This document shows positions 30,187 through 37,804 of a DNA stretch of 64,000 nt, one piece after another. Origin of the DNA: Oscillospiraceae bacterium. Lineage in GTDB: Bacteria; Bacillota; Clostridia; Oscillospirales; Ruminococcaceae. How positions within the stretch are numbered: position 1 is the first letter of the stretch; the number at the start of each line of letters is the position of its first letter. A model generated the notes under the pieces. The model did no database searches and was not told the origin of the DNA. It saw only the letters and a list, made by a program, of their open reading frames with translations. The translations under genes and the position numbers were made by a program. The stretch is from NCBI GenBank assembly GCA_016281125.1, contig JAEEIA010000010.1, positions 1 through 64,000 of the forward strand, in the 5' to 3' direction.

Positions 30187-30220
30187 TACAGTCTGCTCCG
30201 GCAGGCTGTATCCCTCCTTT
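30187..30220 (-). promoter_or_regulatory. glnN ribosome binding site separated from the start by a hairpin
   Basis: On the minus strand AAAGGAGG (30213-30220) is followed by TACAG-C-CTGC-CGGA-GCAG-A-CTGTA (30187-30210), then 12 bases to the ATG. Folding of this stem would bring the strong site to about 14 bases from the start codon. Confidence 0.5.
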
Positions 30221-30258
30221 CATCTCAATCCGGCAGGTTACCGGTTCCTTACCGTTCT

Positions 30259-30287
30259 ATTATAACAGAAAACCCCGCAGAAAGCAA
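30259..30287 (-). promoter_or_regulatory. glnN promoter
   Basis: On the minus strand TTGCTT (30282-30287), 17 bases, TATAAT (30259-30264). Confidence 0.75.
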
Positions 30288-30407
30288 GAGCAATCTGCGA
30301 TTATACCCGCACGGCAGCGATTTGCGCAGGAAATTTGTACAGCCTGCCGATTTTTGCGGGCTGCGTCGTCAAATCCGGCGATTCGGATGCTGTTTTTGCG
30401 GAGCGCA

Positions 30408-30441
30408 TTCGACAGGTTTTCCGGCACGGATATGCTATACT
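30408..30441 (+). promoter_or_regulatory. Spo0A-type promoter of spoIIGA-sigE
   Basis: TTCGACA (30408-30414), the reverse complement of the 0A box TGTCGAA, lies 21 bases before a -10 box TATACT (30436-30441), with no normal -35 at 17 bases. The Bacillus subtilis spoIIG promoter has the same plan, 0A boxes and a -35 about 22 bases from the -10. Confidence 0.6.
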
Positions 30442-30456
30442 GATAACGGTGATCGC

Positions 30457-31269
30457 ATGACGGTATATCTTGATGTTCTGCTGCTTTCCAATCTCTGGGC
30501 GGATTACGCGCTGCTGCTAGCCTCCGCCCGCCTGACGCACACCCCGCTGAAACGCGGGCGCTGTCTGCTCGGCGCGTCGGCCGGAGCGGTCTGTTCGCTG
30601 AGCGTACTGCTGCCGCCGCTGCCGCTGACGGTCTGCATTCTGCTCCGGCTCGGGACGGCGCTCACAGTCTGCCTGACAGCCTTCGGCAGGAAACGGCTGC
30701 TCCGGCAGACCGCGGTGTTTTCCGCCGTCAGCCTGTTCTTCTGCGGTGTGCTGTATGCGCTGTCCGCGGTCTGCCGACCGGCGGGGTGGTATATGCGAAA
30801 CACCGTCATTTACGCGGATATTTCCCTGCTGACACTGCTGCTCGGGACGGCGCTTGCCTCCCTGATGGCGGTACTCTGGGCAGGACGCGCCGCTGCACAG
30901 GTGCAGAGCGGCTGTCGGCTGCATCTGCGGATCGGCGGACTGGATCTGCTGCTCCCGGGCATCGCGGACACGGGCAATACGCTCAGCGACGCCTTTACCG
31001 GAAAGCCGGTCATTGTCTGCCCGGCCAAGGCGCTGAATGGCTGGCTGCGGAAATATCCCGATGCCGTGACGGCTGCCGCGGCATGCAGGGGATTCCGGAT
31101 GCTGCCGGTCAGAACCGTGACCGGGACGGCGCTGCTGCCCGCGTTTCAGCCGGAATATGCGGCGGTTATTCCGGAAACCGGCGGCGCAGAGCGTCCGGCA
31201 GATGTGCTGATCGCGGTCACGGAGCAGATGCAGGAAACGGCAGTGATTCCGGCCGCGGTCTGCAAATGA
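30457..31269 (+). CDS. spoIIGA: Sigma-E processing peptidase SpoIIGA
   Basis: SpoIIGA is a membrane aspartic protease that removes the pro-sequence of sigma-E in the mother cell. The 270-residue protein has five hydrophobic N-terminal segments (about 1-150) and a C-terminal soluble domain with the catalytic motif [23 protein letters not shown] contains the active Asp, as in retroviral-type proteases. The next gene is sigE, the invariable partner. The sequence is divergent (high Ala/Leu) but length, topology, motif and neighbour agree. An 0A-like box upstream suggests activation by Spo0A at the onset of sporulation. The ATG at 30457 is preceded by GGTGAT. Confidence 0.9.
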   Translation: MTVYLDVLLLSNLWADYALLLASARLTHTPLKRGRCLLGASAGAVCSLSVLLPPLPLTVCILLRLGTALTVCLTAFGRKRLLRQTAVFSAVSLFFCGVLYALSAVCRPAGWYMRNTVIYADISLLTLLLGTALASLMAVLWAGRAAAQVQSGCRLHLRIGGLDLLLPGIADTGNTLSDAFTGKPVIVCPAKALNGWLRKYPDAVTAAAACRGFRMLPVRTVTGTALLPAFQPEYAAVIPETGGAERPADVLIAVTEQMQETAVIPAAVCK

Positions 31270-31291
31270 ACATACAGAAAGGAGTGCAGAT

Positions 31292-32005
31292 ATGCACATT
31301 TTTCAACGATGCCTCATGCTGCTCCGGCTCCGTGCGCAGGATCCGGACACGGGCGTGTATTACATCAGCGGCGCCGATCAGCTGCCGCCGCCGCTGTCGC
31401 GCAGTGAGGAGGAGGCAGCCTTCGCGGCGCTTGCAAAGGGGGATCCGGCGGCAAGGGAACAGCTGATCGTCCGGAATCTGCGGCTGGTGGTGTACATCGC
31501 ACGCAAATTTGAAACGTCCTCCGTACCGCTGGACGATCTCATTTCCATCGGAACAATCGGACTGATCAAGGCTGTGGCGACCTTTCACCCGGAGAAAAAT
31601 ATCAAGCTGGCGACCTATGCTTCGCGCTGCATTGAGAATGAGATTCTGATGCATCTGCGGAAAACCGCACAGCAGCGTGCAGAAATCTCCATCGACGAGC
31701 CGCTGAACGTGGACTGGGACGGCAACGAGCTGCTGCTCTCGGATCTGCTCGGCACGGACGGAGAGGAGGTCTGCCGCGGCGTGGAGAGCGAATCGGAGCG
31801 GCGTCTGCTGCGGGAAGCGGTCATGCGGCTTTCCCCGCGGGAGCGGCAGATCATGGAGATGCGGTTCGGGCTGAAGGACGGACAGGAGCGCACACAGAAG
31901 GAGGTTGCGGATGTGATCGGCATTTCGCAGTCCTATATCTCGCGGCTGGAAAAGCGGATCATCCGGCGGCTGCGCGCAGAGCTGGAGGATCTGATTTTTT
32001 CTTGA
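31292..32005 (+). CDS. sigE: Sporulation sigma factor sigma-E
   Basis: Sigma-E directs early mother-cell gene expression during sporulation. The 237-residue protein begins with a pro-sequence and the typical processing region [15 protein letters not shown]. Region 2 follows ([53 protein letters not shown]), then region 3 and region 4 ([35 protein letters not shown]). AAAGGAG stands before ATG 31292. It is in an operon with spoIIGA and ends at a strong terminator. Confidence 0.96.
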   Translation: MHIFQRCLMLLRLRAQDPDTGVYYISGADQLPPPLSRSEEEAAFAALAKGDPAAREQLIVRNLRLVVYIARKFETSSVPLDDLISIGTIGLIKAVATFHPEKNIKLATYASRCIENEILMHLRKTAQQRAEISIDEPLNVDWDGNELLLSDLLGTDGEEVCRGVESESERRLLREAVMRLSPRERQIMEMRFGLKDGQERTQKEVADVIGISQSYISRLEKRIIRRLRAELEDLIFS

Positions 32006-32025
32006 AGCACATACTATAACAGAAT

Positions 32026-32055
32026 GCCCCGATGCGTGCAGCATCGGGGCGTTTT
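32026..32055 (+). terminator. Terminator of spoIIGA-sigE
   Basis: GCCCCGATGC and GCATCGGGGC form a perfect 10-base stem with loop GTGCA, followed by GTTTTC. Confidence 0.88.
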
Positions 32056-32077
32056 CATTGGATCGGGGAAAGCCGCA

Positions 32078-32602
32078 TCAGCAGATCCCGCAAAACGGAT
32101 TTTTCTCTTTGACGGCCAGATTCACTGTATTGCGGTCTTCCTGGAGGAGCAGCTTTTGGTTGTCGAAGCGGTCATACAGCCTGACCGAAACGTCAGCCGA
32201 TTTGCCCGGTACATAATCCTTCAGCGCAAATACGACCTCGATCACAACGATCCTGCCCGGCGCTATTTCTTCGACAGTGGCATCAACCGCATCTTCCGGC
32301 ACACATTTCGGGCACGCAGTCCCGTTCATCTGCGCAGATACATCATAACATGTATCAAACGAAATCGGCTTCTTTCCTTTATTGGAAAAGACATATGACG
32401 CAACCAGCATATACTCGCAGTTCCGGTCTTTGAAAATGTACACCCTGCCGGATTCAACTGAAACGTCAGGTGCTTTGTTCGTATGTTTCAGGGGAGCAAA
32501 CACATCGAACACAAACCCCACGCCAACCAGTACAACCATGAACAGAAGGATCAGTAAAATCGGGAACGGCGCCACCGACTTTTTTTCGTCGTACGCTTCC
32601 AT
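32078..32602 (-). CDS. Membrane-anchored extracytoplasmic protein, unknown
   Basis: The 174-residue protein has one N-terminal membrane helix (about 14-36) and an exported beta-rich domain. Four Cys residues occur in pairs near the middle and end (TACPKC and NPFCGIC). The pattern of short beta-strands such as MLVASYVFSNKGKKPISFDT and GRIVVIEVVFALKD resembles DUF5067/DUF4352-type immunoglobulin-like surface domains. ATG 32602 is preferred because AAAGGGG stands eight bases before it; a GTG at 32611 also opens the frame. The function is unknown. Confidence 0.72.
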   Translation of the reverse strand: MEAYDEKKSVAPFPILLILLFMVVLVGVGFVFDVFAPLKHTNKAPDVSVESGRVYIFKDRNCEYMLVASYVFSNKGKKPISFDTCYDVSAQMNGTACPKCVPEDAVDATVEEIAPGRIVVIEVVFALKDYVPGKSADVSVRLYDRFDNQKLLLQEDRNTVNLAVKEKNPFCGIC

Positions 32603-32717
32603 TTTTCGCACCCCTTTCGTTTATTATAGTACGGCAATTTCATTCTATCACAAATTGTCTGCATTGTCAACCGCTTTTCGCTGCCGCTCTTGCATTTTGC
32701 CGCTTAATATGCTATAA

Positions 32718-32742
32718 GGCGGCAGTGCCGCCCTCCGTTTTT
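32718..32742 (+). terminator. Hairpin with T-run in the gap before the XRE regulator
   Basis: GGCGGC-AGT-GCCGCC is followed by CTCCGTTTTT. No plus-strand gene ends just before it, so it may be a remnant or insulate the promoter at 32785. Confidence 0.4.
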
Positions 32743-32784
32743 ACTCCCATTTTGCACAGCGATTGCTTTTTTGCACTTCTCCCA

Positions 32785-32813
32785 TTGCACTTTTCGTGAT
32801 AATATGCTATAAT
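32785..32813 (+). promoter_or_regulatory. Promoter of the XRE-family membrane regulator
   Basis: TTGCAC (32785-32790), 17 bases, TATAAT (32808-32813). Confidence 0.72.
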
Positions 32814-32850
32814 AAGAGAAATCACGCAAACAACAAAGGGAGGTGATCCG

Positions 32851-33552
32851 ATGGGCGATTGGAAGCATGTGGTCGCGGCGAATCTGGTGCGCCTGCGCAA
32901 GGCCAATCAGCTGACGCAGCTCCAGCTTGCCGAACAGCTGCATTATTCCGACAAAGCGGTTTCCAAATGGGAGCGCGGCGAATCGCTGCCGGATCTTGCC
33001 GTCATGAAGCAGCTCGCGGATTTCTACGGCATCCGCATTGACGATTTTCTGAACGATCCGGATGCGCCGCAGGAAGCCGCCGCAGAATCCGCAGAGGATT
33101 CCGCCGTACCGGAGCCCGCCGCAGATACCGCTGCGGAATCCGCCGAAGAACCTGTCCCCGAAGCAGAAGCCGTACCGGCATCCGCAAACGGGAGCAAACA
33201 GCAGACAAAAAACCGCTTTATCATCGCGGGCATGGCAGCCGTGCTGGTCTGGCTGGTCGCATCCATGATCTTTGTCGTGCTGGACGCCGTGCAGCCGGAG
33301 CTCAGATACAGCTCGTTCCTCTTTATCTACGCAGCCCCGATTACGGCGGTCGTGGCGCTGGTCTTTAATTCGATCTGGTTCAACCGCCGCTGGAACTTCG
33401 TCATCATTTCCCTGCTGATCTGGTCTGTGCTCGGCGCGCTGTTTTTTACATTCTATACCTACAAAATCTGGAAGCTCTTTCTCATCGGGATTCCTGCACA
33501 GCTGATCGTTGTGCTGTGGTCCCGCCTGCGGCCTGTCCGCAATCCGAAATAA
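32851..33552 (+). CDS. XRE-family HTH regulator with C-terminal membrane domain
   Basis: The 233-residue protein starts with an XRE helix-turn-helix (about 9-63: LVRLRKANQLTQLQLAEQL, SDKAVSKWERGESLPDL). A low-complexity linker rich in Ala, Glu and Pro (about 70-120) follows, then four hydrophobic helices (about 128-225). Membrane-tethered XRE proteins are common in Clostridia, but their signals are mostly unknown. The linker suggests that the DNA-binding part reaches from the membrane to the chromosome. GGGAGGTG precedes the ATG, and a good promoter lies upstream. The flavin reductase and MATE genes follow on the same strand and could be targets. Confidence 0.85.
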   Translation: MGDWKHVVAANLVRLRKANQLTQLQLAEQLHYSDKAVSKWERGESLPDLAVMKQLADFYGIRIDDFLNDPDAPQEAAAESAEDSAVPEPAADTAAESAEEPVPEAEAVPASANGSKQQTKNRFIIAGMAAVLVWLVASMIFVVLDAVQPELRYSSFLFIYAAPITAVVALVFNSIWFNRRWNFVIISLLIWSVLGALFFTFYTYKIWKLFLIGIPAQLIVVLWSRLRPVRNPK

Positions 33553-33603
33553 CCGTCATTCTGCCGCGCTTCGCACGCGGCAGCAATCATTTCCGGAGGA
33601 ACA

Positions 33604-34146
33604 ATGAACGCACTGATTTTCAACTGCTCCCCTGTCCGCACCGGCGCGACCGCCGCAATGGTGCAGATTATTGCAGAGCAGCTCTCTGCGCGGTACGAAA
33701 CCGTGACCGCCTGCATCGACGATTACAGCTTTCGCTTTTGCAAAGGCTGCCGAAGCTGTCACAAAACAGGCGTCTGCGCGCTGCCGCCGGACGGCGCCGC
33801 CCGGATCATGGCTGCATTTGAAGCCGCGGACATCATCGTGCTCGCCGCGCCGTCCTACTGGGCGGACGTACCGGGACAGTTCAAGGCATTCATCGACCGC
33901 TGTACCCCGTGGAGCAATACGCATGAACCGCATGCAGCGCTCTCCGGCGGAAAAAAGGGCTATGCTGCGGTACTGCGAACCGGCCCGGGCATGCAGGAAT
34001 GCGAACGCCTGACAGCGACGGTCGCGCATTTTCTCGGGCATCTGGAGATTCCGTGCTGCGGCAGCCTCTGCCTGACCGGCGTGGAGAGCCGCGCAGATAT
34101 TCCGGCGAATATGCAGAAGATTCTTGATTTTTGTGATACGATCTGA
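33604..34146 (+). CDS. NADPH-dependent FMN reductase / flavodoxin-like protein
   Basis: The 180-residue protein has the flavodoxin-like fold of the NADPH-dependent FMN reductase family: phosphate-binding loop FNCSPVRTGATAAM at the N-terminus, a Cys-rich CKGCRSCHKTGVC segment as in iron-sulfur-flavoprotein relatives, and the flavin-binding LAAPSYWADVPGQFKAFIDR. The Cys segment is shorter than a full [4Fe-4S] site, so cluster binding is uncertain. GGAGGAA precedes the ATG. The MATE gene starts 19 bases after its stop, so both are probably transcribed together. Confidence 0.85.
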   Translation: MNALIFNCSPVRTGATAAMVQIIAEQLSARYETVTACIDDYSFRFCKGCRSCHKTGVCALPPDGAARIMAAFEAADIIVLAAPSYWADVPGQFKAFIDRCTPWSNTHEPHAALSGGKKGYAAVLRTGPGMQECERLTATVAHFLGHLEIPCCGSLCLTGVESRADIPANMQKILDFCDTI

Positions 34147-34165
34147 GCAGCGGAGGAGGAAATAC

Positions 34166-35527
34166 ATGCTGCAAAAAAAGAAACTATACCGTGATCTGCT
34201 GGTCATTGTCGCACCGATTGCGTTTCAGTATCTGATGTCCTCGCTGGTGACCGCATCGGATGCGTTCATGCTGGGCTTTCTCGATCAGGATCCGCTGTCG
34301 GCGGCGTCGCTGGCGGGACAGATCGCGTTTGTATTCAGCCTGTTCTTCGGTGCGTTCGTCGGCGGATGCAGCGTGCTCGCAGCACAGTACTGGGGCAGAT
34401 CCGACCGCGTCACCGTGGAGCGCGTCTATGCCATGACAATGCGCTATTCGCTGGCGGTCGGGCTGCTGTTCACCGCTGCTGCGCTGACTGTCCCGCAGCT
34501 CATCATGCGGATTTTCACATCCGATCCGGAACTGATCCGGCTCGGCGCCGCCTATCTGCGGACAGTCGCGCTTTCTTACGTTCTGATGGGCTTTTCGCAG
34601 ACCTGCTTCGGCATCATGAAGATCTGCGGACAGGCCGGGCTCAGTTCGCTGATCGGTTCGCTTTCCGTTGTGCTGAACATCACACTCAATTATCTGCTGA
34701 TCTTCGGCATCGGCTGCTTCCCGCGCATGGGAATCGCAGGCGCGGCGCTTGCAACTGTGCTGGCACGCGTCTTTGAAGCGGTGTTCGTCCTGATTGCAAT
34801 GCGCTGCGGCAAATGCATGCCGCTGCCGGTCAGGCAGATGCTCCGGCGGGGCGATGCATCTTTGCGGCACGATTACTGGCATTATACCGTGCCGCTGCTG
34901 CTGAATCAGCTCGGCTGGGGCGGCGGCGTCACCATGTACGCGGTGATCATGGGCCATCTCGGATCTGATGCGACCGCAGCCAATTCGATTGCCGGAATCG
35001 TCCGCAGCATGATTGCGAGCTTCTGCTGGGGCATCGCAACAGGCGTCGGGATTATCCTCGGCGGAATGCTCGGGCGCGGCGAGCTGGAGGATGCCAGGAA
35101 GGCAGGCGGCAGCTTTGTGCGGTTCTCGCTGTGGGTCGGCGCAGGCTCCGGCGTGATTCTCCTCGCGCTGACACCGCTTGTCCTGCGTGTCACGACGCTG
35201 GAGGGACAGGCGCATGAATATCTGAAATACATGATGCTGCTTGCGTCTTATTACATCATCGGCAATTCGCTCAATTCGACAATTATCGGCGGTATTTTCC
35301 CGGCGGGCGGCGATACGCGCTTCGGCATGTTCTGTGATATTATCACGCTATGGTGCGTGGTTGTGCCGCTCGGGATGATTGCGGCGTTTATCCTGAAGCT
35401 GCCCGTGATGGCGGTCGCATTCATTCTGACACTGGATGAGTTTGTCAAGATTCCCGCCGTTTACCGGCATTATATGAAATATCAATGGCTGCGCAACATC
35501 ACAAAAGAGGAGCCCGCAGCAGAGTGA
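34166..35527 (+). CDS. MATE-family multidrug or metabolite exporter
   Basis: The 453-residue protein has twelve predicted membrane helices in two similar halves and the MATE hallmarks (VTASDAFMLGFLDQDPLSAA in the first helix region, AQYWGRSD, and the matching second-half segment ATGVGIILGGMLGRGE). MATE proteins export drugs or metabolites with Na+ or H+. ATG 34166 is chosen because GGAGGA stands before it; the frame is open further upstream. The substrate cannot be predicted. Confidence 0.93.
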   Translation: MLQKKKLYRDLLVIVAPIAFQYLMSSLVTASDAFMLGFLDQDPLSAASLAGQIAFVFSLFFGAFVGGCSVLAAQYWGRSDRVTVERVYAMTMRYSLAVGLLFTAAALTVPQLIMRIFTSDPELIRLGAAYLRTVALSYVLMGFSQTCFGIMKICGQAGLSSLIGSLSVVLNITLNYLLIFGIGCFPRMGIAGAALATVLARVFEAVFVLIAMRCGKCMPLPVRQMLRRGDASLRHDYWHYTVPLLLNQLGWGGGVTMYAVIMGHLGSDATAANSIAGIVRSMIASFCWGIATGVGIILGGMLGRGELEDARKAGGSFVRFSLWVGAGSGVILLALTPLVLRVTTLEGQAHEYLKYMMLLASYYIIGNSLNSTIIGGIFPAGGDTRFGMFCDIITLWCVVVPLGMIAAFILKLPVMAVAFILTLDEFVKIPAVYRHYMKYQWLRNITKEEPAAE

Positions 35528-35530
35528 AAG

Positions 35531-35900
35531 CAGTATCGCTGCGCGATGATTTATAATGGGCTCCACCCAAACCCGCCAAAGGGACACTGTCCCTTTGGAA
35601 TCCCAAAATAAAAGTTTCGATCAAGCCTTTTCAAAGGCTTGCAGGGTCGAGGGGCAGCGCCCCCGTCGCTCACCGCAGTGAGCGAAATACCTTAGCATAT
35701 TAAGAGCTCCGCAAGGGGTGAATTGCCGCAGAGCGGCAAGAGGGGACGCCCTGCGATAGAGGGCGTCCCCTTTCGCTTGTCATAAAGCGGTATCTCCGAT
35801 GGATTCATAATGGGAACAGTGTCCCTTTGGCGGGTTTGGTGAGTTTGCGGTGCAAACTCATAGCGAAGCGGGCGGAAGTCCCTCATTTTTCATCCGTCGG
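35531..35900 (+). repeat. Dispersed hairpin-rich repeat, copy B (longest)
   Basis: It starts with the end sequence GTATCGCTGCGCGATGATTT and contains CAAGCCTTTTCAAAGGCTTG, TCGCTCACCGCAGTGAGCGA and GGGGACGCCCTGCGATAGAG with its GGGCGTCCCC partner. Near 35790 it carries GGTATCTCCGATGGATTCAT, the end sequence of copies A and D, followed by a second partial unit. This accounts for the 464-base gap between the MATE gene and the DacA-like gene. No protein gene was seen in it. Confidence 0.8.
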
Positions 35901-35991
35901 AGAAGTCTCTTTTTATATCGTTCTGTTCCTGTACTGACAATGCGGGCATAATAACAGCGGACAAACCCGAAGGTCTGTCCGCTGTGTATTA

Positions 35992-37380
35992 TTACTGATT
36001 CTTGTTCCGGAGATGTCCGGCGCGCTGCGCCTCACGGCGCTTGCGGTCCTCATGATAACGGAATGCGAAGAAGATGCAGGCTGCGATATACACAACCGAC
36101 AGGATAATCGCAAGCACCCATGTATTCCGCAGGTACTTCGACCGGAAGAAGCCCGGAATCTCACTGAGGTTGTACCGCCAGAACGAACGCTCCACGGTGC
36201 CCTCTGCAATGACGTCAATCTCCGCGAGCGTTTCGCCGGAGAGCTTCAGCGTCACCTTGCCGAGCTTGTCGCCCGCATACACCGGCGCATTGACCTCCGA
36301 CGGCCAGTCCGTGATCTCCTGCACGCTCTTCTTGTCCGTCATATCCGACCAGATGCAGGAGTAGCCCTTTGCAGGCTTGAGCTTGACGATGTCATCCCCG
36401 ATTGCATTGTTGACGCGGATTTGTCCGAGCAGCTTGTTCTCCGGGAGAATATCCTGGAACGACAGATGCGTGAACGCCCATTCCAGAATGTTCTTCGCAT
36501 CCTCCAGATGATAGAAGCGGTTGTTGCCCTCCAGATCCTTGAGCGGCGCATCCATGCAGACAACCAGATAGTTGTTGCCGTCGCGCGAGCCCTTGCATGC
36601 GATGCAGCGTCCGCCCTCCTGCGAGTTGCCCGTCTTGATGCCGCGCACGCCCTTATAGTAGTTATCGCTCGACTCGTCCATCATGAGGTTGGAGTGCTTC
36701 CATGTCCATGCATCCTTCTGCTCCTCACCGGATGCAGAGGCCGCCGTATACGTCGGCGTGCAGGAAATGGTTTCAAACTGCGGGAGCGTCATTGCATAAT
36801 TCAGCAGCGTCATCATATCGCGCGCGGTGGTCAGCTGACGTGCGCTGTACAGGCCGGTGCCGTTCGTATAGCGCGTATTCGTCATGCCGAGCGCTTCGGC
36901 CTTGGCGTTCATCAGCTCGGTGAATGCGTCCTGATCGCCCTTTCCAAAGTGATCTGTCAGCATATAGGCAGCCTCGATGGACGAGGTCATCAGCATTGCG
37001 TAGAGCAGCTCCTCTGCGGTCAGCGTATCGCCCTCCTTGATGTGGGCATAGCGCAGATCCTCCGGATACTCGTCCTGCTCAAAGAGCTTATACATGTCCT
37101 CTTTTGCTGTGATCTTCTCCCCGGAAATATTCGGGCAGTTTTCCAGCACGACCACCGCGGTCATGATCTGCACGAGCGCACCGGGCATTTTCTTCATATC
37201 CGCGTTCTTTTCGTACACGATCTGGTTAATGTCCAGATTCAGCAGCACGGCGGCATCACTCTGCACCGTCGCATTCGGCGTAAAGAGCAGCGCCTGCGCA
37301 CGCAGCGGCGTGATATTCCAGAGCACGACAGCCGCGGTCATCCATGCAGCCAGCAGGGCTGCGAAAAAGCGTTTCGGCAT
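35992..37380 (-). CDS. DacA/DacF-like serine-type D-Ala-D-Ala carboxypeptidase homologue lacking the active-site Ser and Lys
   Basis: The 462-residue protein has the layout of a class C penicillin-binding protein: signal peptide (about 1-30), peptidase S11 domain (about 38-290), a beta-rich PBP5 C-terminal domain, and a C-terminal membrane helix (about 425-447). The family's SxxK motif is replaced: where PASTTKIMT is expected the protein reads PGALVQIMT, with A68 for the nucleophilic Ser and Q71 for the Lys. The second motif SxN is SSI (residues 133-135). Only KTG (249-251, GIKTGNSQEGG) is kept. The reading frame is intact and other conserved residues remain, so it looks like a maintained pseudoenzyme that may bind peptidoglycan or regulate other PBPs. 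AGGAGA precedes the ATG. Confidence 0.88.
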   Translation of the reverse strand: MPKRFFAALLAAWMTAAVVLWNITPLRAQALLFTPNATVQSDAAVLLNLDINQIVYEKNADMKKMPGALVQIMTAVVVLENCPNISGEKITAKEDMYKLFEQDEYPEDLRYAHIKEGDTLTAEELLYAMLMTSSIEAAYMLTDHFGKGDQDAFTELMNAKAEALGMTNTRYTNGTGLYSARQLTTARDMMTLLNYAMTLPQFETISCTPTYTAASASGEEQKDAWTWKHSNLMMDESSDNYYKGVRGIKTGNSQEGGRCIACKGSRDGNNYLVVCMDAPLKDLEGNNRFYHLEDAKNILEWAFTHLSFQDILPENKLLGQIRVNNAIGDDIVKLKPAKGYSCIWSDMTDKKSVQEITDWPSEVNAPVYAGDKLGKVTLKLSGETLAEIDVIAEGTVERSFWRYNLSEIPGFFRSKYLRNTWVLAIILSVVYIAACIFFAFRYHEDRKRREAQRAGHLRNKNQ

Positions 37381-37475
37381 GGTTTCATCTCCTGTGTTTT
37401 GTTGTCCGTTCGGACACGATTACTGTTATTATAACAGATATTCGGCAAAAATGGAATACCTTTTTTGAAAAAAAT

Positions 37476-37701
37476 CCGGAAATTTCAGATTTTTCCTGTT
37501 TTTTGCGATATCTGCGGCGGGCGGCAGTGCTGCTGTCCGTTGATCCGGAGCCCACCCCGCTTGCTCCCCGCCTCATCTCTGTTGGGAGAAGCACGCTAAG
37601 AGAAGCCGCAATCAGCGGCGTGTACCCTGCAAATTGGGAGAGCCTGGTCAAATCCCTCCGGAGGAATATGGCGGCGGGCACTGCCCGCGCGAAATTTCCG
37701 G
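37476..37701. repeat. Segment bounded by 11-base inverted repeats
   Basis: CCGGAAATTTC (37476-37486) and GAAATTTCCGG (37691-37701) are perfect inverted copies, and inside them GGCAGTGC and GCACTGCC mirror each other. The segment fills most of the 424-base gap between two divergent genes and ends seven bases before the -35 box of the acyl-CoA synthetase promoter. No gene was seen inside. Confidence 0.5.
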
Positions 37702-37707
37702 TTGCTC

Positions 37708-37736
37708 TTGACTTTAACGCTTTTTTGTGTTAAAAT
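37708..37736 (+). promoter_or_regulatory. Promoter of the acyl-CoA synthetase gene
   Basis: TTGACT (37708-37713), 17 bases, TAAAAT (37731-37736). Confidence 0.72.
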
Positions 37737-37804
37737 ATAGATATTGCGGGCGGACGTCTGCCGGACGCACCGCCAAATATACGAAACAGAAAGGACGTTC
37801 AATC

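Noticed and set aside
28690-31269. Single plus-strand frame of 859 codons covering spoIIGA and the strand opposite glnN
   Set aside because: Only its last 270 codons (spoIIGA from 30457) have a ribosome binding site and family motif; the rest is the shadow of glnN.
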